Part shown: positions 53,385 through 62,336 of the stretch, piece by piece
Position numbering within the stretch: position 1 is the first letter of the stretch
Layout of the letters: the number at the start of each line of letters is the position of its first letter
Assembly (NCBI RefSeq): GCF_036697405.1
Contig: NZ_JBAHWA010000010.1
Location: forward strand, 62,001 to 126,000
Length of the DNA: 64,000 nt
Reading direction: 5' to 3'
Source of the DNA: Lysobacter sp036697405
Lineage (GTDB): Bacteria > Pseudomonadota > Gammaproteobacteria > Xanthomonadales > Xanthomonadaceae
Made by a program: the position numbers and the translations under genes
The notes under the pieces: model-generated
What the model was told of the DNA's origin: nothing
The model's database searches: none
Seen by the model: the letters and a program-made list of their open reading frames with translations, nothing else

Positions 53385-54163
53385 GCTTCGACCTTCACCT
53401 GAATGGCCTGCGGGCAGTGGTCACCGGCGGCACGCTGGGCCTTGGCGCTGCAGTGGTGAAAATCCTTGCAGAGGCCGGCGCTCGGGTGGCGACATCCGCG
53501 CGCACTGTGCCAGCGCAGCCGTTGGAGGGGGTCACCTACGTGGCTGCCGACCTATCGACGGCGGAGGGCACGAGTCACCTTGCTCAGACCGTCCTGCAGG
53601 ATTGGGGCGGCGTTGACATCTTGATCAACGTGCTCGGCGGCTCAAAAACCCCCGGCGGCGGCTTCGCTGCGATCAGTGATGAGCACTGGTTTGCCGAGTT
53701 GAACCTGAACTTGATGCCTGCCGTGCGCTTGGATCGTGCGCTACTTCCGGCGATGCTGGCTCAAGGCTCGGGTGTCATCATCCACGTCAACTCCATCCAA
53801 CGCGCGCTGCCGCTGCCCGAGTCCACGACTGCCTACGCCGCGGCCAAGGGGGCCCTCACGACCTACAGTAAGTCTCTGGCAAGAGAGGTGACGCCAAAGG
53901 GAGTTCGCGTGCTGAGCGTTGCGCCTGGCTGGATCGAGACCGAGGCTTCCGTAGTGTTTGCGGAACGGATGGGTGCGGAGGCCGGAACAGACTATGAGGG
54001 CGGCAAAAAAATCGTCATGGACTGGCTGGGCGGAATTCCAGTAGGCCGCCCCGCCAAACCACACGAGGTTGCCGATTTGATCGCCTTCCTGGCGTCGCCG
54101 CGATCCGCTTCGATCGCAGGGGCCGAGTATCGGATCGATGGCGGCACTGTTCCTACTCTGTAG
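53381..54163 (+). CDS. Short-chain dehydrogenase/reductase (classical SDR)
   Basis: A 260-residue oxidoreductase. TGGTLGLG at residues 15-22 is the cofactor loop, and the active site has Ser138 and Tyr152-x3-Lys156. INVLGG replaces the usual NNAG. C-terminal GAEYRIDGGTVP is typical. NADPH versus NADH is not settled by eye. It forms a coupled pair with the NTF2-like gene under the divergent LysR. Confidence 0.93.
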   Translation: MSFDLHLNGLRAVVTGGTLGLGAAVVKILAEAGARVATSARTVPAQPLEGVTYVAADLSTAEGTSHLAQTVLQDWGGVDILINVLGGSKTPGGGFAAISDEHWFAELNLNLMPAVRLDRALLPAMLAQGSGVIIHVNSIQRALPLPESTTAYAAAKGALTTYSKSLAREVTPKGVRVLSVAPGWIETEASVVFAERMGAEAGTDYEGGKKIVMDWLGGIPVGRPAKPHEVADLIAFLASPRSASIAGAEYRIDGGTVPTL

Positions 54164-54175
54164 TCGGCAGCTGCG

Positions 54176-54261
54176 AAGAAATGGGGTCAGGTTGAATTTC
54201 GTGAGCCCTACACGGCGGGCCACATGCGAACCGGCTCCATTCTGCTGGGAGCCATCCTCAT
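54176..54261. repeat. 86-bp direct repeat, copy B (right edge of cassette)
   Basis: Begins AAGAAATGGGGTCAGGTT twelve bases after the SDR stop. Nine mismatches to copy A. It lies 113 bp from the tRNA gene. Confidence 0.8.
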
Positions 54262-54373
54262 ATCGATTTGATCCGGTTTAGAGGCGACAAATACGGCAAC
54301 CAACCGTCAAAGATTGGCGGAGCACGGCAAGCTTTGATGCGCCCCGCAGAACCGATACCCACCCGACGCAACA

Positions 54374-54449
54374 TGGTGGGCCCACCAGGATTCGAACCTG
54401 GAACCAAAGGATTATGAGTCCTCTGCTCTAACCGTTGAGCTATAGGCCC
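54374..54449 (-). tRNA. tRNA with CAT anticodon (probably tRNA-Ile2, lysidine type; otherwise elongator tRNA-Met)
   Basis: A 76-base cloverleaf including an encoded CCA. The 7-bp acceptor (GGGCCTA/TGGGCCC) has one T-G pair. The anticodon loop CTCATAA gives CAT, and the T arm has GGTTCGAATCC. The D loop is 8 bases and the variable loop ends TTGGT, closer to E. coli ileX/ileY than to elongator metT, so Ile2 is favoured. A TilS identity check would decide. Confidence 0.9.
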
Positions 54450-54565
54450 GCGCGTCGGGGAATTCTACGGGAGCGGGCCGCGCGGCATAAGTCGGGCCGG
54501 GCGTGCCGGCCAGGTACGCCGGAGGCGGCCGCGCCGCTGGGCGCGGTGCGGCCGCTGCTGCGGGC

Positions 54566-56950
54566 TCAGGGCTGGGAGGACATCGAGTACGGCCGCTGCT
54601 TCGGGTCCGTCGCCCAGGCTTTGTCGGGCTGGGCCTGCATGGTGAAGCGCAGTTCGCCGCCGGCCAGGATTTCGTCGTGGCGCAGGTAGGCGCGGTCCAG
54701 CGGTTGGCCGTTGAGGGTGGCGCGGCCGATGTAGGTGTGGGCTTGGTCCAGGCCGTCGGCGATCACGCTGAAGCGCTTGCCGTTGGGCAGGCTGAGGGTG
54801 GCGCGCGGTACGAAGGGGCGGCCGATCACGTACTCGTTGCTGGCCGGGGCGACCGGGTAGAAACCCAGGGCGGTGAATACGTACCAGGCCGACATCTGGC
54901 CGAGGTCGTCGTTGCCGGCCAGGCCGTCGGGGCGCGGGGCGTACTGGGTGGCCATGATCTGCTTGAGGCGCTCCTGGGTGCGCCAGGGTTGGCCTGCGTA
55001 GGCGTAGAGGTAGGCGACGTGGTGGCTGGGTTCGTTGCCGTGGGCGTACCAGCCGATCAGGCCGGTGATGTCTTCCATGTGGGCGAAGACCTTGGGGTCG
55101 ACCTTGGCGTCGAAGACCTGGTCGAGTTTGTCGACCAGTTTGGCGTCGCCGCCGAGCGCGGCGGTGAGGCCGGCGACGTCCTGCGGGACGTACCAGGAGT
55201 ACTGCCAGGCGTTGCCTTCGGTGTAGTCGCTGCCGTAGCCGCTGACGGTGGGGTCGAAGGGCTCGCGGAAGCTGCCGTCGCGCTTGCGCGCGCGCATGAA
55301 GCCGGTCTTGGCGTCGAAGGCGTGCTTCCAGTTGCCGGCGCGCTTGCCGAACGCGGCGGCGATGTCCTTGCGGCCCATGGCGCCGGCCATGCGCGCGATG
55401 GTCCAGTCGTCGTAGGCGTATTCCAGGGTCTTGGAGGCGGCTTCGCCTTCTTCGTCGATGGGCACGTAGCCCAGTTCCATGTATTGGGCGATGCCGTCGT
55501 AGGGGCCGTAGCTGGCGCTGGCGACCATGGCCTGCAGGGCTTCGTCGGCGTCGTAGCCGCGGATGCCCTTCATGTAGGCGTCGGCGATCACCGGCACGGC
55601 GTGATAGCCGACCATGCACCAGGTTTCCTGGCCGTGGAAGGCCCACACCGGCAACACGCCGTAGGGACTTTCGCGGCGCGAGGCCAGCAGCGAATTGACG
55701 AAGTCGCTGTTGCGTTGCTCAGGCTGGACCAGGGTCAGCAGCGGATGCAGCGCGCGGTAGGTGTCCCACAGCGAGAAGGTGGAATGGTGGCGGTAGCCCT
55801 GGGCCTGGTGCACGGCGTTGTCGGGGCCGCGGTAGCGACCGTCGCTGTCCATGAACAGGCTGGGGCCCATCAGGGTGTGGTAGAGCGCGGTGTAGAAGCT
55901 CTTGCGCATCGGCTCGGGCGCGTCCAGGTCCACCGCCGACAGCGCTTGCGTCCAGCTGGCGCGCGCCTGCGCGCGCACGCCGTCGAAATCCCAGCCGGGC
56001 ACTTCGGCGTCGAGGTTGGCGATGGCGCTGTCTTCGCTGACCGGCGAGATCGCGACCTTGACCACCAGCGACTGTCCGGGCGCGTCGGCGAAGTCGAAGG
56101 CGCCGACCAGCTGCCGGCCTTCGATCTGCGCGCGCAGCGCCGGGGTTTTCTCGGCCGGCGGCGGGAAGCCCTTGTAGATCACGTCCTGTTCGGTGTCGTG
56201 GAATTGGTGGCCGCTGAGCGGGCGCGAGAAGCGCATCGCGAAGTAGAGCTGGCGACCGGGCGCCCAGCCGCGGGTTTCGCGGAAGCCGGTGACGGTGCCG
56301 TCGGGACGCAGGCGCAAGCGCGACCACAGCACCTTGCCGGGGTAGTCGTACAGGCTGGTGCGCAGGTCGATCAGCACGTGCGCGGGCTGGCCCTTGGGGA
56401 AGCTGTAGCGGTGCACGCCGACGCGTTCGGTGGCGGTGAGTTCGGCGCGCACTTGATAGTCGTCCAGGGTGACGGCGTAGTAGCCGGGCTGGGCGACTTC
56501 GTCGTCGTGGCGGAAGCGCGAGCGGTAGCCGCTGCCGGGTTTGCCGTCTTCGCCGCGCTCGAGTTTTACCTCGCCCGCGATCGGCATCAGCAGCACATCG
56601 CCGAGATCGGAGTGGCCGGTACCGGAGAAATGCGTATGCGAGAAGCCGACGATACCGGTGTCGTCGTAGCGGTAGCCCGCGGCCCAGCCGTAGGCCTCCT
56701 TGCGCGGCTTGATCTGGGTGTCGGGGCTGAGCTGGACCATGCCGAAGGGGACCACCGCGCCGGGGAAGGTGTGGCCTTCGCCGCCGGTGCCGATGAAGGG
56801 GTCGACCGCGGCATAGGCGCGGCGGCCGGCTTCGTCGGCGGCGGCCGGCGCGGCCGCGGCGGCGATGCCGCCGATGGCCCAGGCCAGCAGCAGCGGCCAG
56901 CGCAGGCGGCGCGAGAGCGAGGGGCGCGGGGACGATGGATCGGCAGGCAT
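54566..56950 (-). CDS. Secreted GH92-family alpha-mannosidase
   Basis: A 794-residue enzyme with an export signal (about 12-38). VDPFIGTGGEGHTFPGAVVPFGMVQLSPDT, SHTHFSGTGHSDLGDVL, GYRHHSTFSLWDTYRALHPL and GNDDLGQMSAWYVFTALGFYPV are GH92 blocks; GH92 are exo-alpha-mannosidases (mostly alpha-1,2, calcium-dependent). The start at 56950 has CGGAG six bases upstream and gives the family length. It is divergent from the sugar permease operon and would release mannose from glycans outside the cytoplasm. Confidence 0.95.
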   Translation of the reverse strand: MPADPSSPRPSLSRRLRWPLLLAWAIGGIAAAAAPAAADEAGRRAYAAVDPFIGTGGEGHTFPGAVVPFGMVQLSPDTQIKPRKEAYGWAAGYRYDDTGIVGFSHTHFSGTGHSDLGDVLLMPIAGEVKLERGEDGKPGSGYRSRFRHDDEVAQPGYYAVTLDDYQVRAELTATERVGVHRYSFPKGQPAHVLIDLRTSLYDYPGKVLWSRLRLRPDGTVTGFRETRGWAPGRQLYFAMRFSRPLSGHQFHDTEQDVIYKGFPPPAEKTPALRAQIEGRQLVGAFDFADAPGQSLVVKVAISPVSEDSAIANLDAEVPGWDFDGVRAQARASWTQALSAVDLDAPEPMRKSFYTALYHTLMGPSLFMDSDGRYRGPDNAVHQAQGYRHHSTFSLWDTYRALHPLLTLVQPEQRNSDFVNSLLASRRESPYGVLPVWAFHGQETWCMVGYHAVPVIADAYMKGIRGYDADEALQAMVASASYGPYDGIAQYMELGYVPIDEEGEAASKTLEYAYDDWTIARMAGAMGRKDIAAAFGKRAGNWKHAFDAKTGFMRARKRDGSFREPFDPTVSGYGSDYTEGNAWQYSWYVPQDVAGLTAALGGDAKLVDKLDQVFDAKVDPKVFAHMEDITGLIGWYAHGNEPSHHVAYLYAYAGQPWRTQERLKQIMATQYAPRPDGLAGNDDLGQMSAWYVFTALGFYPVAPASNEYVIGRPFVPRATLSLPNGKRFSVIADGLDQAHTYIGRATLNGQPLDRAYLRHDEILAGGELRFTMQAQPDKAWATDPKQRPYSMSSQP

Positions 56951-57012
56951 GAACAGCTCCGAAGGGGCGAACCGGGATCGGACGACCCGGGCGGGGGCCG
57001 CGCTGGCGGAAA

Positions 57013-57030
57013 CTTTAGATCGTTCTAAAC
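57013..57030. promoter_or_regulatory. LacI-like operator 1 (proximal to GH92 gene)
   Basis: CTTTAGATCGTTCTAAAC: an even dyad with TTTAGA/TCTAAA arms around a central CG, 63 bp before the GH92 start. It differs by one end base from the complement of the second copy. Confidence 0.7.
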
Positions 57031-57114
57031 GGCGAAAACTAGCACGCAGCCGGTGGCCCCGCATGCTGCAGCGCAGAATGCAAAGCCGCGGCGGCGGGGC
57101 GCAGCATGGGCCGA

Positions 57115-57132
57115 GTTTAGAACGATCTAAAC
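57115..57132. promoter_or_regulatory. LacI-like operator 2
   Basis: GTTTAGAACGATCTAAAC, with its centre 102 bp from that of operator 1 (close to ten helical turns), which would allow looping by a tetrameric or paired repressor. No LacI-family gene lies in the window. Confidence 0.7.
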
Positions 57133-57650
57133 CATGCGCCCCACCCGCCCGACGCCAGGCCGCCGCACGATGACGCCAAGCGCGCGCCATGGCCGTTGAC
57201 GCCGCCCCACGCCGCCAAGCGCTGCGGCCGGTCGACACACGCCCAGCCGGGTTCCGCATCCGCATGCGGCCCGAACCCAGCCCCCCCGCGCCACGCCGCC
57301 CGCAGCGCAAGCAGGCGGTGCCGCAAGGTATCCTCGGGCGTGGCACTGGCGACCAACGACCTGTCCCCTCCATTCCCCGCCGGACCCGACGCCGGCGCCG
57401 ATGGATCGCTGGCCTTCGCCGGCCATGCCGGCCAGCCCTGCGCCGCCGGCGACCCAGGCGAACGCCGGCAGGCGGCGCCGCGGCCGCGGCTGGAGCGCCG
57501 CGAAGGGTGTCGCACGGCGATCACCGCCACCGCACCGATCCTGCAAGGCCCACGCGATCCCGACATCCGCACGCGCACTGTCGCGCCGGCGCGTCCGCGG
57601 TTGCGCGCCAACCCAGACCCCGCATCCGTCGTCCCGCCCGGAGATACCGC
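57133..57650. other. 518-bp leader of the permease operon
   Basis: GC-rich. An ORF in another frame ends in an ATGA overlap with the permease start, but its product has no structured look and is probably chance. Presumed to hold the promoter. No hairpin or riboswitch was found by eye. Confidence 0.35.
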
Positions 57651-58955
57651 ATGAACGGTCGCACCCTGTCCTACGGCGCGGCCACTGCCGTGGTCAGCCT
57701 GATCTTCTTCACCTGGGGCGGGCTGACCAGCCTCAACGACGTGCTGATCCCGCATCTGAAGTCCGTGTTCACCATGAACTACGCGCAGACGATGCTGATC
57801 CAGTCCAGCTTCTTCGGCGCCTACTTCCTGATGTCGCTGCCGGCAGGGCGGGTATTGGCCAAGTTGGGTTACCAGCGCGCGATCGTGGTCGGGCTGCTGG
57901 TGGCCGCGGCCGGCGCGGCGATGTTCTTCCCGGCCGCGCGGCTGCCCTCGTATCCGCTGTTCCTGGGCGCGCTGTTCGTGCTGGCCAGCGGCATCACCCT
58001 GCTGCAGGTGGCGGCCAATCCTTACATCAGCCTGCTCGGCGACCCGGCCGGCGCGCCCAGTCGACTGAACCTGGCGCAGGCGCTGAATTCGCTGGGCACC
58101 ACCCTGTTCCCCTACCTGATCGGGCCGCTGATCCTGTCCGGCGCGGTGCTGGGCGCGACCGAACTGGCGGCGCTGTCGCCGACGCAGTTGGCCGCGTATC
58201 GCGCCGAGGAAGCGGCATCGGTGCAGGCGCCCTACATGATCATCGCCGGCTGCCTGCTGGCGATGGCGGCGTTCGTGGCGCTGATGCGGATCCCGCCGCT
58301 GACCGAGGCCACCGAACGCGCCGACGACGCCCGCCACAGTTTCCGCGAGGTGCTGGGCCATCGCCACCTGCGCTGGGGCGTGCTGGCGATCTTCGTCTAC
58401 GTCGGCGCCGAGGTCTCGATCGGCAGCTTCATGATCAACTACATCAGCGACCCGGCGATCGGCGCGCTCGACGGCGACGCCGCCACCCAGCACCTGGCCT
58501 ATTACTGGGGCGGTGCGATGGTCGGCCGCTTCATCGGCGCGGCGCTGCTGCGGCGCTACGACGCGCGCCGCTTGCTGGCGCTGGCGGCGGTGATCGCGAT
58601 CGCGCTGCTGCTGGCGACCATGTCGTTGCAGGGCAAGCCGGCGATGTGGAGCGTGCTGGCGATCGGCCTGTTCAATTCGGTGATGTTCCCGACCATCTTC
58701 ACCATCGCGATCGAGCGGCTGGGGCCGATGACCAGCAAGGCCTCCAGCCTGCTGGTGATGGCCATCGTCGGCGGCGCGATCCTGCCCTGGCTGCAGGGCA
58801 CGCTGGCCGACCGCATCGGCCTGCAGCCCTCGTTCGCGATTCCGCTGCTGTGCTACGCCTTCATCGTCTGGTACGGCTGGCGCGGCTCGCGCCTGGCGCC
58901 GTCGCTACAGGGCGAGGCCCTGGCCGCGGCACCGCTGGCCAGGACCATGCATTGA
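57651..58955 (+). CDS. Sugar MFS permease (FucP/GluP type)
   Basis: A 434-residue, 12-helix permease. FFTWGGLTSLNDVLIPHLKSVF near the start, GITLLQVAANPYISLLGDP and RLNLAQALNSLGTTLFPYL are signatures of the FucP/GluP/NagP group of proton symporters. ATG at 57651 follows GGAGATACCGC. The end overlaps the kinase start in TGATG. Mannose is the expected substrate from context. Confidence 0.93.
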   Translation: MNGRTLSYGAATAVVSLIFFTWGGLTSLNDVLIPHLKSVFTMNYAQTMLIQSSFFGAYFLMSLPAGRVLAKLGYQRAIVVGLLVAAAGAAMFFPAARLPSYPLFLGALFVLASGITLLQVAANPYISLLGDPAGAPSRLNLAQALNSLGTTLFPYLIGPLILSGAVLGATELAALSPTQLAAYRAEEAASVQAPYMIIAGCLLAMAAFVALMRIPPLTEATERADDARHSFREVLGHRHLRWGVLAIFVYVGAEVSIGSFMINYISDPAIGALDGDAATQHLAYYWGGAMVGRFIGAALLRRYDARRLLALAAVIAIALLLATMSLQGKPAMWSVLAIGLFNSVMFPTIFTIAIERLGPMTSKASSLLVMAIVGGAILPWLQGTLADRIGLQPSFAIPLLCYAFIVWYGWRGSRLAPSLQGEALAAAPLARTMH

Positions 58956-59947
58956 TGGCCCGCCAGGCGCGCCAGGCCATCGTCTGTTTCGGCGAAGCGC
59001 TGATCGATTTCCTGGCGCGCCCGCAGCGCCCGGGCGAGGCCCGTCATTTCGTCGAATACGCCGGCGGCGCGCCGGCCAACGTCGCCGCCGCGATCGCACG
59101 CCTGGGCGGACAGGCGCGCTTCGTCGGCATGCTGGGCGAGGACATGTTCGGCGACTTCCTCTACGAGCAGCTGCGCGACGCCGGCGTCGACGTGCTCTAC
59201 ACGGTGCGCACCGCCGGCGCCAAGACCGCGCTGGCGTTCGTCTCGCTGGACGCACAGGGCGAGCGCAGCTTCAGTTTCTACCGCCCGCCCGCGGCCGACC
59301 TGCTGTTCCGCGCCGAGCACTACCAGGCGAGCTGCTTCGAAGACGCGCTGGCTTTCCACGTCTGCTCCAACAGCCTGACCGAGGCCGGCATCGCCAACGC
59401 CACCCTGTCGGGCATGCAGCGCGCGCGCCAGGCCGGCGCGCTGGTCAGCATGGACCTCAACCTGCGCCAGGCGCTGTGGGCCGACGCCTTCGACCCGCTG
59501 CCCACGGTATGGCGGGCCTTGCTGGAAGCCGACACGATCAAGCTCAGCCGCTCCGAGCTGGAATTCCTGGCCGGGCCGCTGGGCGGCGAGGCGGCGACCC
59601 TGCAGCGCCTGTGGCATGGCTACGCCACCTGCGTGCTGGTCACCGACGGCGCCGCGCCCATCCGCTGGTACACGCGCACCCGCCAGGGCCAGCTGGACAC
59701 CTTCGAGGTCCTGCCCACCGACACCACCGCGGCCGGCGACGCCTTCGTCGGCGGCTGGCTGCACCGGCTGGCGACGCTGGACGTGCAAGCCCCTGACTTT
59801 CCGGCCTTCCTCGAGCGGCGGGAGGCGTTCGAAGATGCGCTGCGCTACGCCGCCGCGACCGGCGCGCTGGCGACCACGCGCCACGGCGCGTTCGCGGCGA
59901 TGCCGCCGCGTTCGGAGGTCGAGTCACTGATGGAAGAGCAGCCGTGA
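58955..59947 (+). CDS. PfkB-family sugar kinase (fructokinase-like)
   Basis: A 330-residue ribokinase-fold enzyme. Start CFGEALIDFLA, GGAPANVAAAIARLGG as sugar-binding motif, and TAAGDAFVGGWL with the catalytic base Asp262. Fructokinase is favoured because an isomerase that would supply fructose lies next in the operon. It overlaps the permease gene by one base. Confidence 0.9.
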   Translation: MARQARQAIVCFGEALIDFLARPQRPGEARHFVEYAGGAPANVAAAIARLGGQARFVGMLGEDMFGDFLYEQLRDAGVDVLYTVRTAGAKTALAFVSLDAQGERSFSFYRPPAADLLFRAEHYQASCFEDALAFHVCSNSLTEAGIANATLSGMQRARQAGALVSMDLNLRQALWADAFDPLPTVWRALLEADTIKLSRSELEFLAGPLGGEAATLQRLWHGYATCVLVTDGAAPIRWYTRTRQGQLDTFEVLPTDTTAAGDAFVGGWLHRLATLDVQAPDFPAFLERREAFEDALRYAAATGALATTRHGAFAAMPPRSEVESLMEEQP

Positions 59948-59960
59948 TGAAGGAACACGC

Positions 59961-61190
59961 ATGAGCCGTTACCACGCCCCCTCGCAGGACGGCACGCTGC
60001 CGGATTTCCGCGACCCCGACTTCCTGCGCGCCCACATCGCCGACACCATGGCCTTCTACCACCCGCGCGCGATCGATCCGGCCGGCGGCTACTTCCACTA
60101 TTTCCGCGACGACGGCAGCGTCTACGAGCGCTCGCACCGGCACCTGGTCAGCAGCACGCGCTTCGTCTTCAACTACGCCATGGCCGCGCGCGAGTTCGAC
60201 CTGGACGAATACCGCGACGCCGCCCGCCACGGCCTGCGCTACCTGCGCCAGGCCCATCGCGACCCGGTCGGCGGCGGCTACGCCTGGACCCTGCGCGACG
60301 GCATGCCCGAGGACCGCACCAATCATGCCTACGGCGTCGCCTTCGTGATGCTGGCCTACGCCAGCGCGCTCAAGGGCGGCATCGACGAGGCCGCGCCCTG
60401 GCTGGAGGAAACCTGGCAATTGCTGGAGACCTGGTACTGGGACGAGGACGCCGGGCTGTACCGCGACGAAGCCGACGCCAGCTGGCGCTTCTCCGACTAC
60501 CGCGGCCAGAACGCCAACATGCACCTGTGCGAGGCCCTGATCGCCGCCTACGAGGCCAGCGGCGAGCCGCGTTACTACTACCGCGCGCGCACCCTAGCCA
60601 GCCAGATGACCCGGCGCCAGGCCGCGCTGGCCGGCGGCCTGGTGTGGGAGCACTACGACCGCGACTGGAACATCGACTGGGACTACCACCGCGACGATCC
60701 CAAGCACCTGTTCCGTCCCTGGGGTTTCCAACCCGGGCACCAGACCGAATGGGCCAAGCTGCTGCTGATCCTCGACCGCCACGCCCAGGAACGCGGCGCG
60801 CCGGTGGACTGGCTGCTGCCGGTCGCGCAGCAGCTGTTCGACACCGCGGTCGCGCATGCCTGGGACGAGGCGCACGGCGGCCTGAGCTACGGCTTCGACC
60901 CCGACGGCACGGTCTGCGACGACGACAAGTATTTCTGGGTCCAGGCCGAGTCGCTGGCCGCGGCCGCGCGCCTGGCCCAGCGCACCGGCGATGCGCGCTA
61001 CTGGGACTGGTACCAGCGCCTGTGGGCCTACAGCTGGCGCCACTTCGTCGATCACCGGCACGGCGCGTGGTTCCGCATCCTCGACCGCGAGAACCGCAAG
61101 TACAGCGACGAGAAGAGCCCGGCCGGCAAGACCGACTACCACACCATGGGCGCCTGCTACGACGCGCTGGAGCTGCTGCGCCCGCGCTGA
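59961..61190 (+). CDS. AGE-family sugar isomerase/epimerase (mannose isomerase-like)
   Basis: A 409-residue alpha/alpha-barrel protein of the N-acylglucosamine 2-epimerase family. FHYFRDDGSVYERSHRHLVSSTRFVFNYAMAAREF, NANMHLCEALIAAYEASGE, GFQPGHQTEWAKLLLIL and DYHTMGACYDALEL carry the conserved His and Glu residues. YihS-type members turn mannose into fructose, which fits the kinase and GH92 context; an N-acylglucosamine 2-epimerase or cellobiose epimerase is less likely. It follows the kinase by 13 bp. Confidence 0.9.
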   Translation: MSRYHAPSQDGTLPDFRDPDFLRAHIADTMAFYHPRAIDPAGGYFHYFRDDGSVYERSHRHLVSSTRFVFNYAMAAREFDLDEYRDAARHGLRYLRQAHRDPVGGGYAWTLRDGMPEDRTNHAYGVAFVMLAYASALKGGIDEAAPWLEETWQLLETWYWDEDAGLYRDEADASWRFSDYRGQNANMHLCEALIAAYEASGEPRYYYRARTLASQMTRRQAALAGGLVWEHYDRDWNIDWDYHRDDPKHLFRPWGFQPGHQTEWAKLLLILDRHAQERGAPVDWLLPVAQQLFDTAVAHAWDEAHGGLSYGFDPDGTVCDDDKYFWVQAESLAAAARLAQRTGDARYWDWYQRLWAYSWRHFVDHRHGAWFRILDRENRKYSDEKSPAGKTDYHTMGACYDALELLRPR

Positions 61191-61308
61191 TCCGCGCGGA
61201 TCCAGGATACGACGATGGCGGCGCTCAACGCCGCGGGAGCGCGCGATCGGGGTGGGCTGGAAACGACCGGGCCGCGCCATGTCGATGCGGCGCGCCGCCG
61301 CATCGGGG

Positions 61309-61776
61309 CTACAACTGCCAGGATTCCGGCGCCAGGAGGGCCACCAGCAGCAGGATCGCCAACATCCCCAGGCTGATCAGCAGGGAGATGCCGACGGCCG
61401 ACCAGTTCGAGCGCATCTGCGCGCCTTGGGCCTCGAGCGCGCGTATCGCGGGGCCCTGCAGCTTGCTGGCCAGCGACACGATCACGACGATCTGCACGAT
61501 CACGAACGCCAGCCCGGGCACCTGCTCCGGCAACGTATAGACCAGCGCGAACAGCACCAAAGTCCCCAGCAGGGACCACACCAGCGCGTTGCGCGCCTTG
61601 ACCGGCTCGCCCAGCGCGCGGTAGTTCCGCGCGATCAATACTCCGCCGGCCAGCAGGCTGCCGAAGAACACGCCGAGGCCGATCCCCCTGAGGCTGTACA
61701 AGCGCGCATTCGGGTCCACCACGACGGCATCGTGCACGGCGACGGCAGGCGGTTGGTACGGGTTGTCGTGCGACAT
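61309..61776 (-). CDS. Small membrane protein with DNPYQPP N-terminus
   Basis: A 155-residue protein. MSHDNPYQPPAVAVHDAV gives a Pro-rich cytosolic head like the NPYxxP start of many xanthomonad membrane proteins, followed by about four helices (GIGLGVFFGSLLAGGVLIA, LVWSLLGTLVLFALVYT and two more). Function unknown. It is divergent from the NTF2-like gene across 143 bp and faces the isomerase gene. Confidence 0.78.
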   Translation of the reverse strand: MSHDNPYQPPAVAVHDAVVVDPNARLYSLRGIGLGVFFGSLLAGGVLIARNYRALGEPVKARNALVWSLLGTLVLFALVYTLPEQVPGLAFVIVQIVVIVSLASKLQGPAIRALEAQGAQMRSNWSAVGISLLISLGMLAILLLVALLAPESWQL

Positions 61777-61919
61777 GCGCGGCTCTCGACGGGCCAGAGC
61801 GCACGATGCCGCAGCCGTCGCGGGCCTGCAAGCCGGCCACGCCCGAGCGCTCACCCCTGACAACACGCTGTCAGCAGGGCGGGCGTAATCTGCGGCTCCC
61901 ACCCCAAAGGAACGCCCGC

Positions 61920-62291
61920 ATGAATACCGAACAAGTCGCACGCCGTCTGGTCGAGCTGTGCCGCCAGGGCGAATACGATCAAGCCCAGACCGAGCTGTAC
62001 GCGGACGACGCCGTCAGCATCGAACCCGAGGGTCTGCCGCCGGAGGCGCTGGGCAACGCCCATGGCCTGGAGGCGATCCGCGAGAAGGGCCGCAAGTTCA
62101 ACGAACGCATCGAAGCCATGCACGGCAGCAGCTGCAGCGATCCGGTGGTCGCGGGCGATTGGTTCAGCGTGTCCATGCGCCTGGACGTGACCATGAAGGG
62201 CATGGGCCGCATCGACATGAGCGAGATCTGCGTCTACAAGGTGCGCGACGGCAAGATCGTGCACGAGCAGTTCTTCTATAACGTGGGTTGA
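61920..62291 (+). CDS. NTF2-like (SnoaL-type) protein
   Basis: A 123-residue protein with an AAAGGAA ribosome site and ATG at 61920. VARRLVELCRQGEYDQAQTELYADDAVSIEPEG and IDMSEICVYKVRDGKIVHEQFFYNVG fit the SnoaL/NTF2 cone fold. It is not close to the copy at 53058. Function unknown. Confidence 0.87.
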   Translation: MNTEQVARRLVELCRQGEYDQAQTELYADDAVSIEPEGLPPEALGNAHGLEAIREKGRKFNERIEAMHGSSCSDPVVAGDWFSVSMRLDVTMKGMGRIDMSEICVYKVRDGKIVHEQFFYNVG

Positions 62292-62331
62292 GTCGGTAGC
62301 CGGTAGTCGGTAGTCGGTAGTCGGTAGCCGG
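62292..62331. repeat. Heptamer tandem repeat (GTCGGTA and GCCGGTA units)
   Basis: About 5.7 copies of a 7-base unit directly after the stop of the NTF2-like gene. Copy number is likely variable between strains. Confidence 0.85.
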
Positions 62332-62336
62332 AGATT

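Noticed and set aside
51907..54261. Calling the LysR/NTF2/SDR cassette an insertion sequence or transposon
   Set aside because: No transposase, integrase or terminal inverted repeats; only direct repeats are present.
57196..57654. 152-codon ORF ending in an ATGA overlap with the permease start
   Set aside because: The Arg/Pro/Ala-rich product lacks a ribosome site and structural pattern; the overlap alone is not enough.
62292..62331. Possible CRISPR array from repeated GGTAGTC units
   Set aside because: Units are only 7 bases with no spacers, and no cas gene is present. It is a simple tandem repeat.
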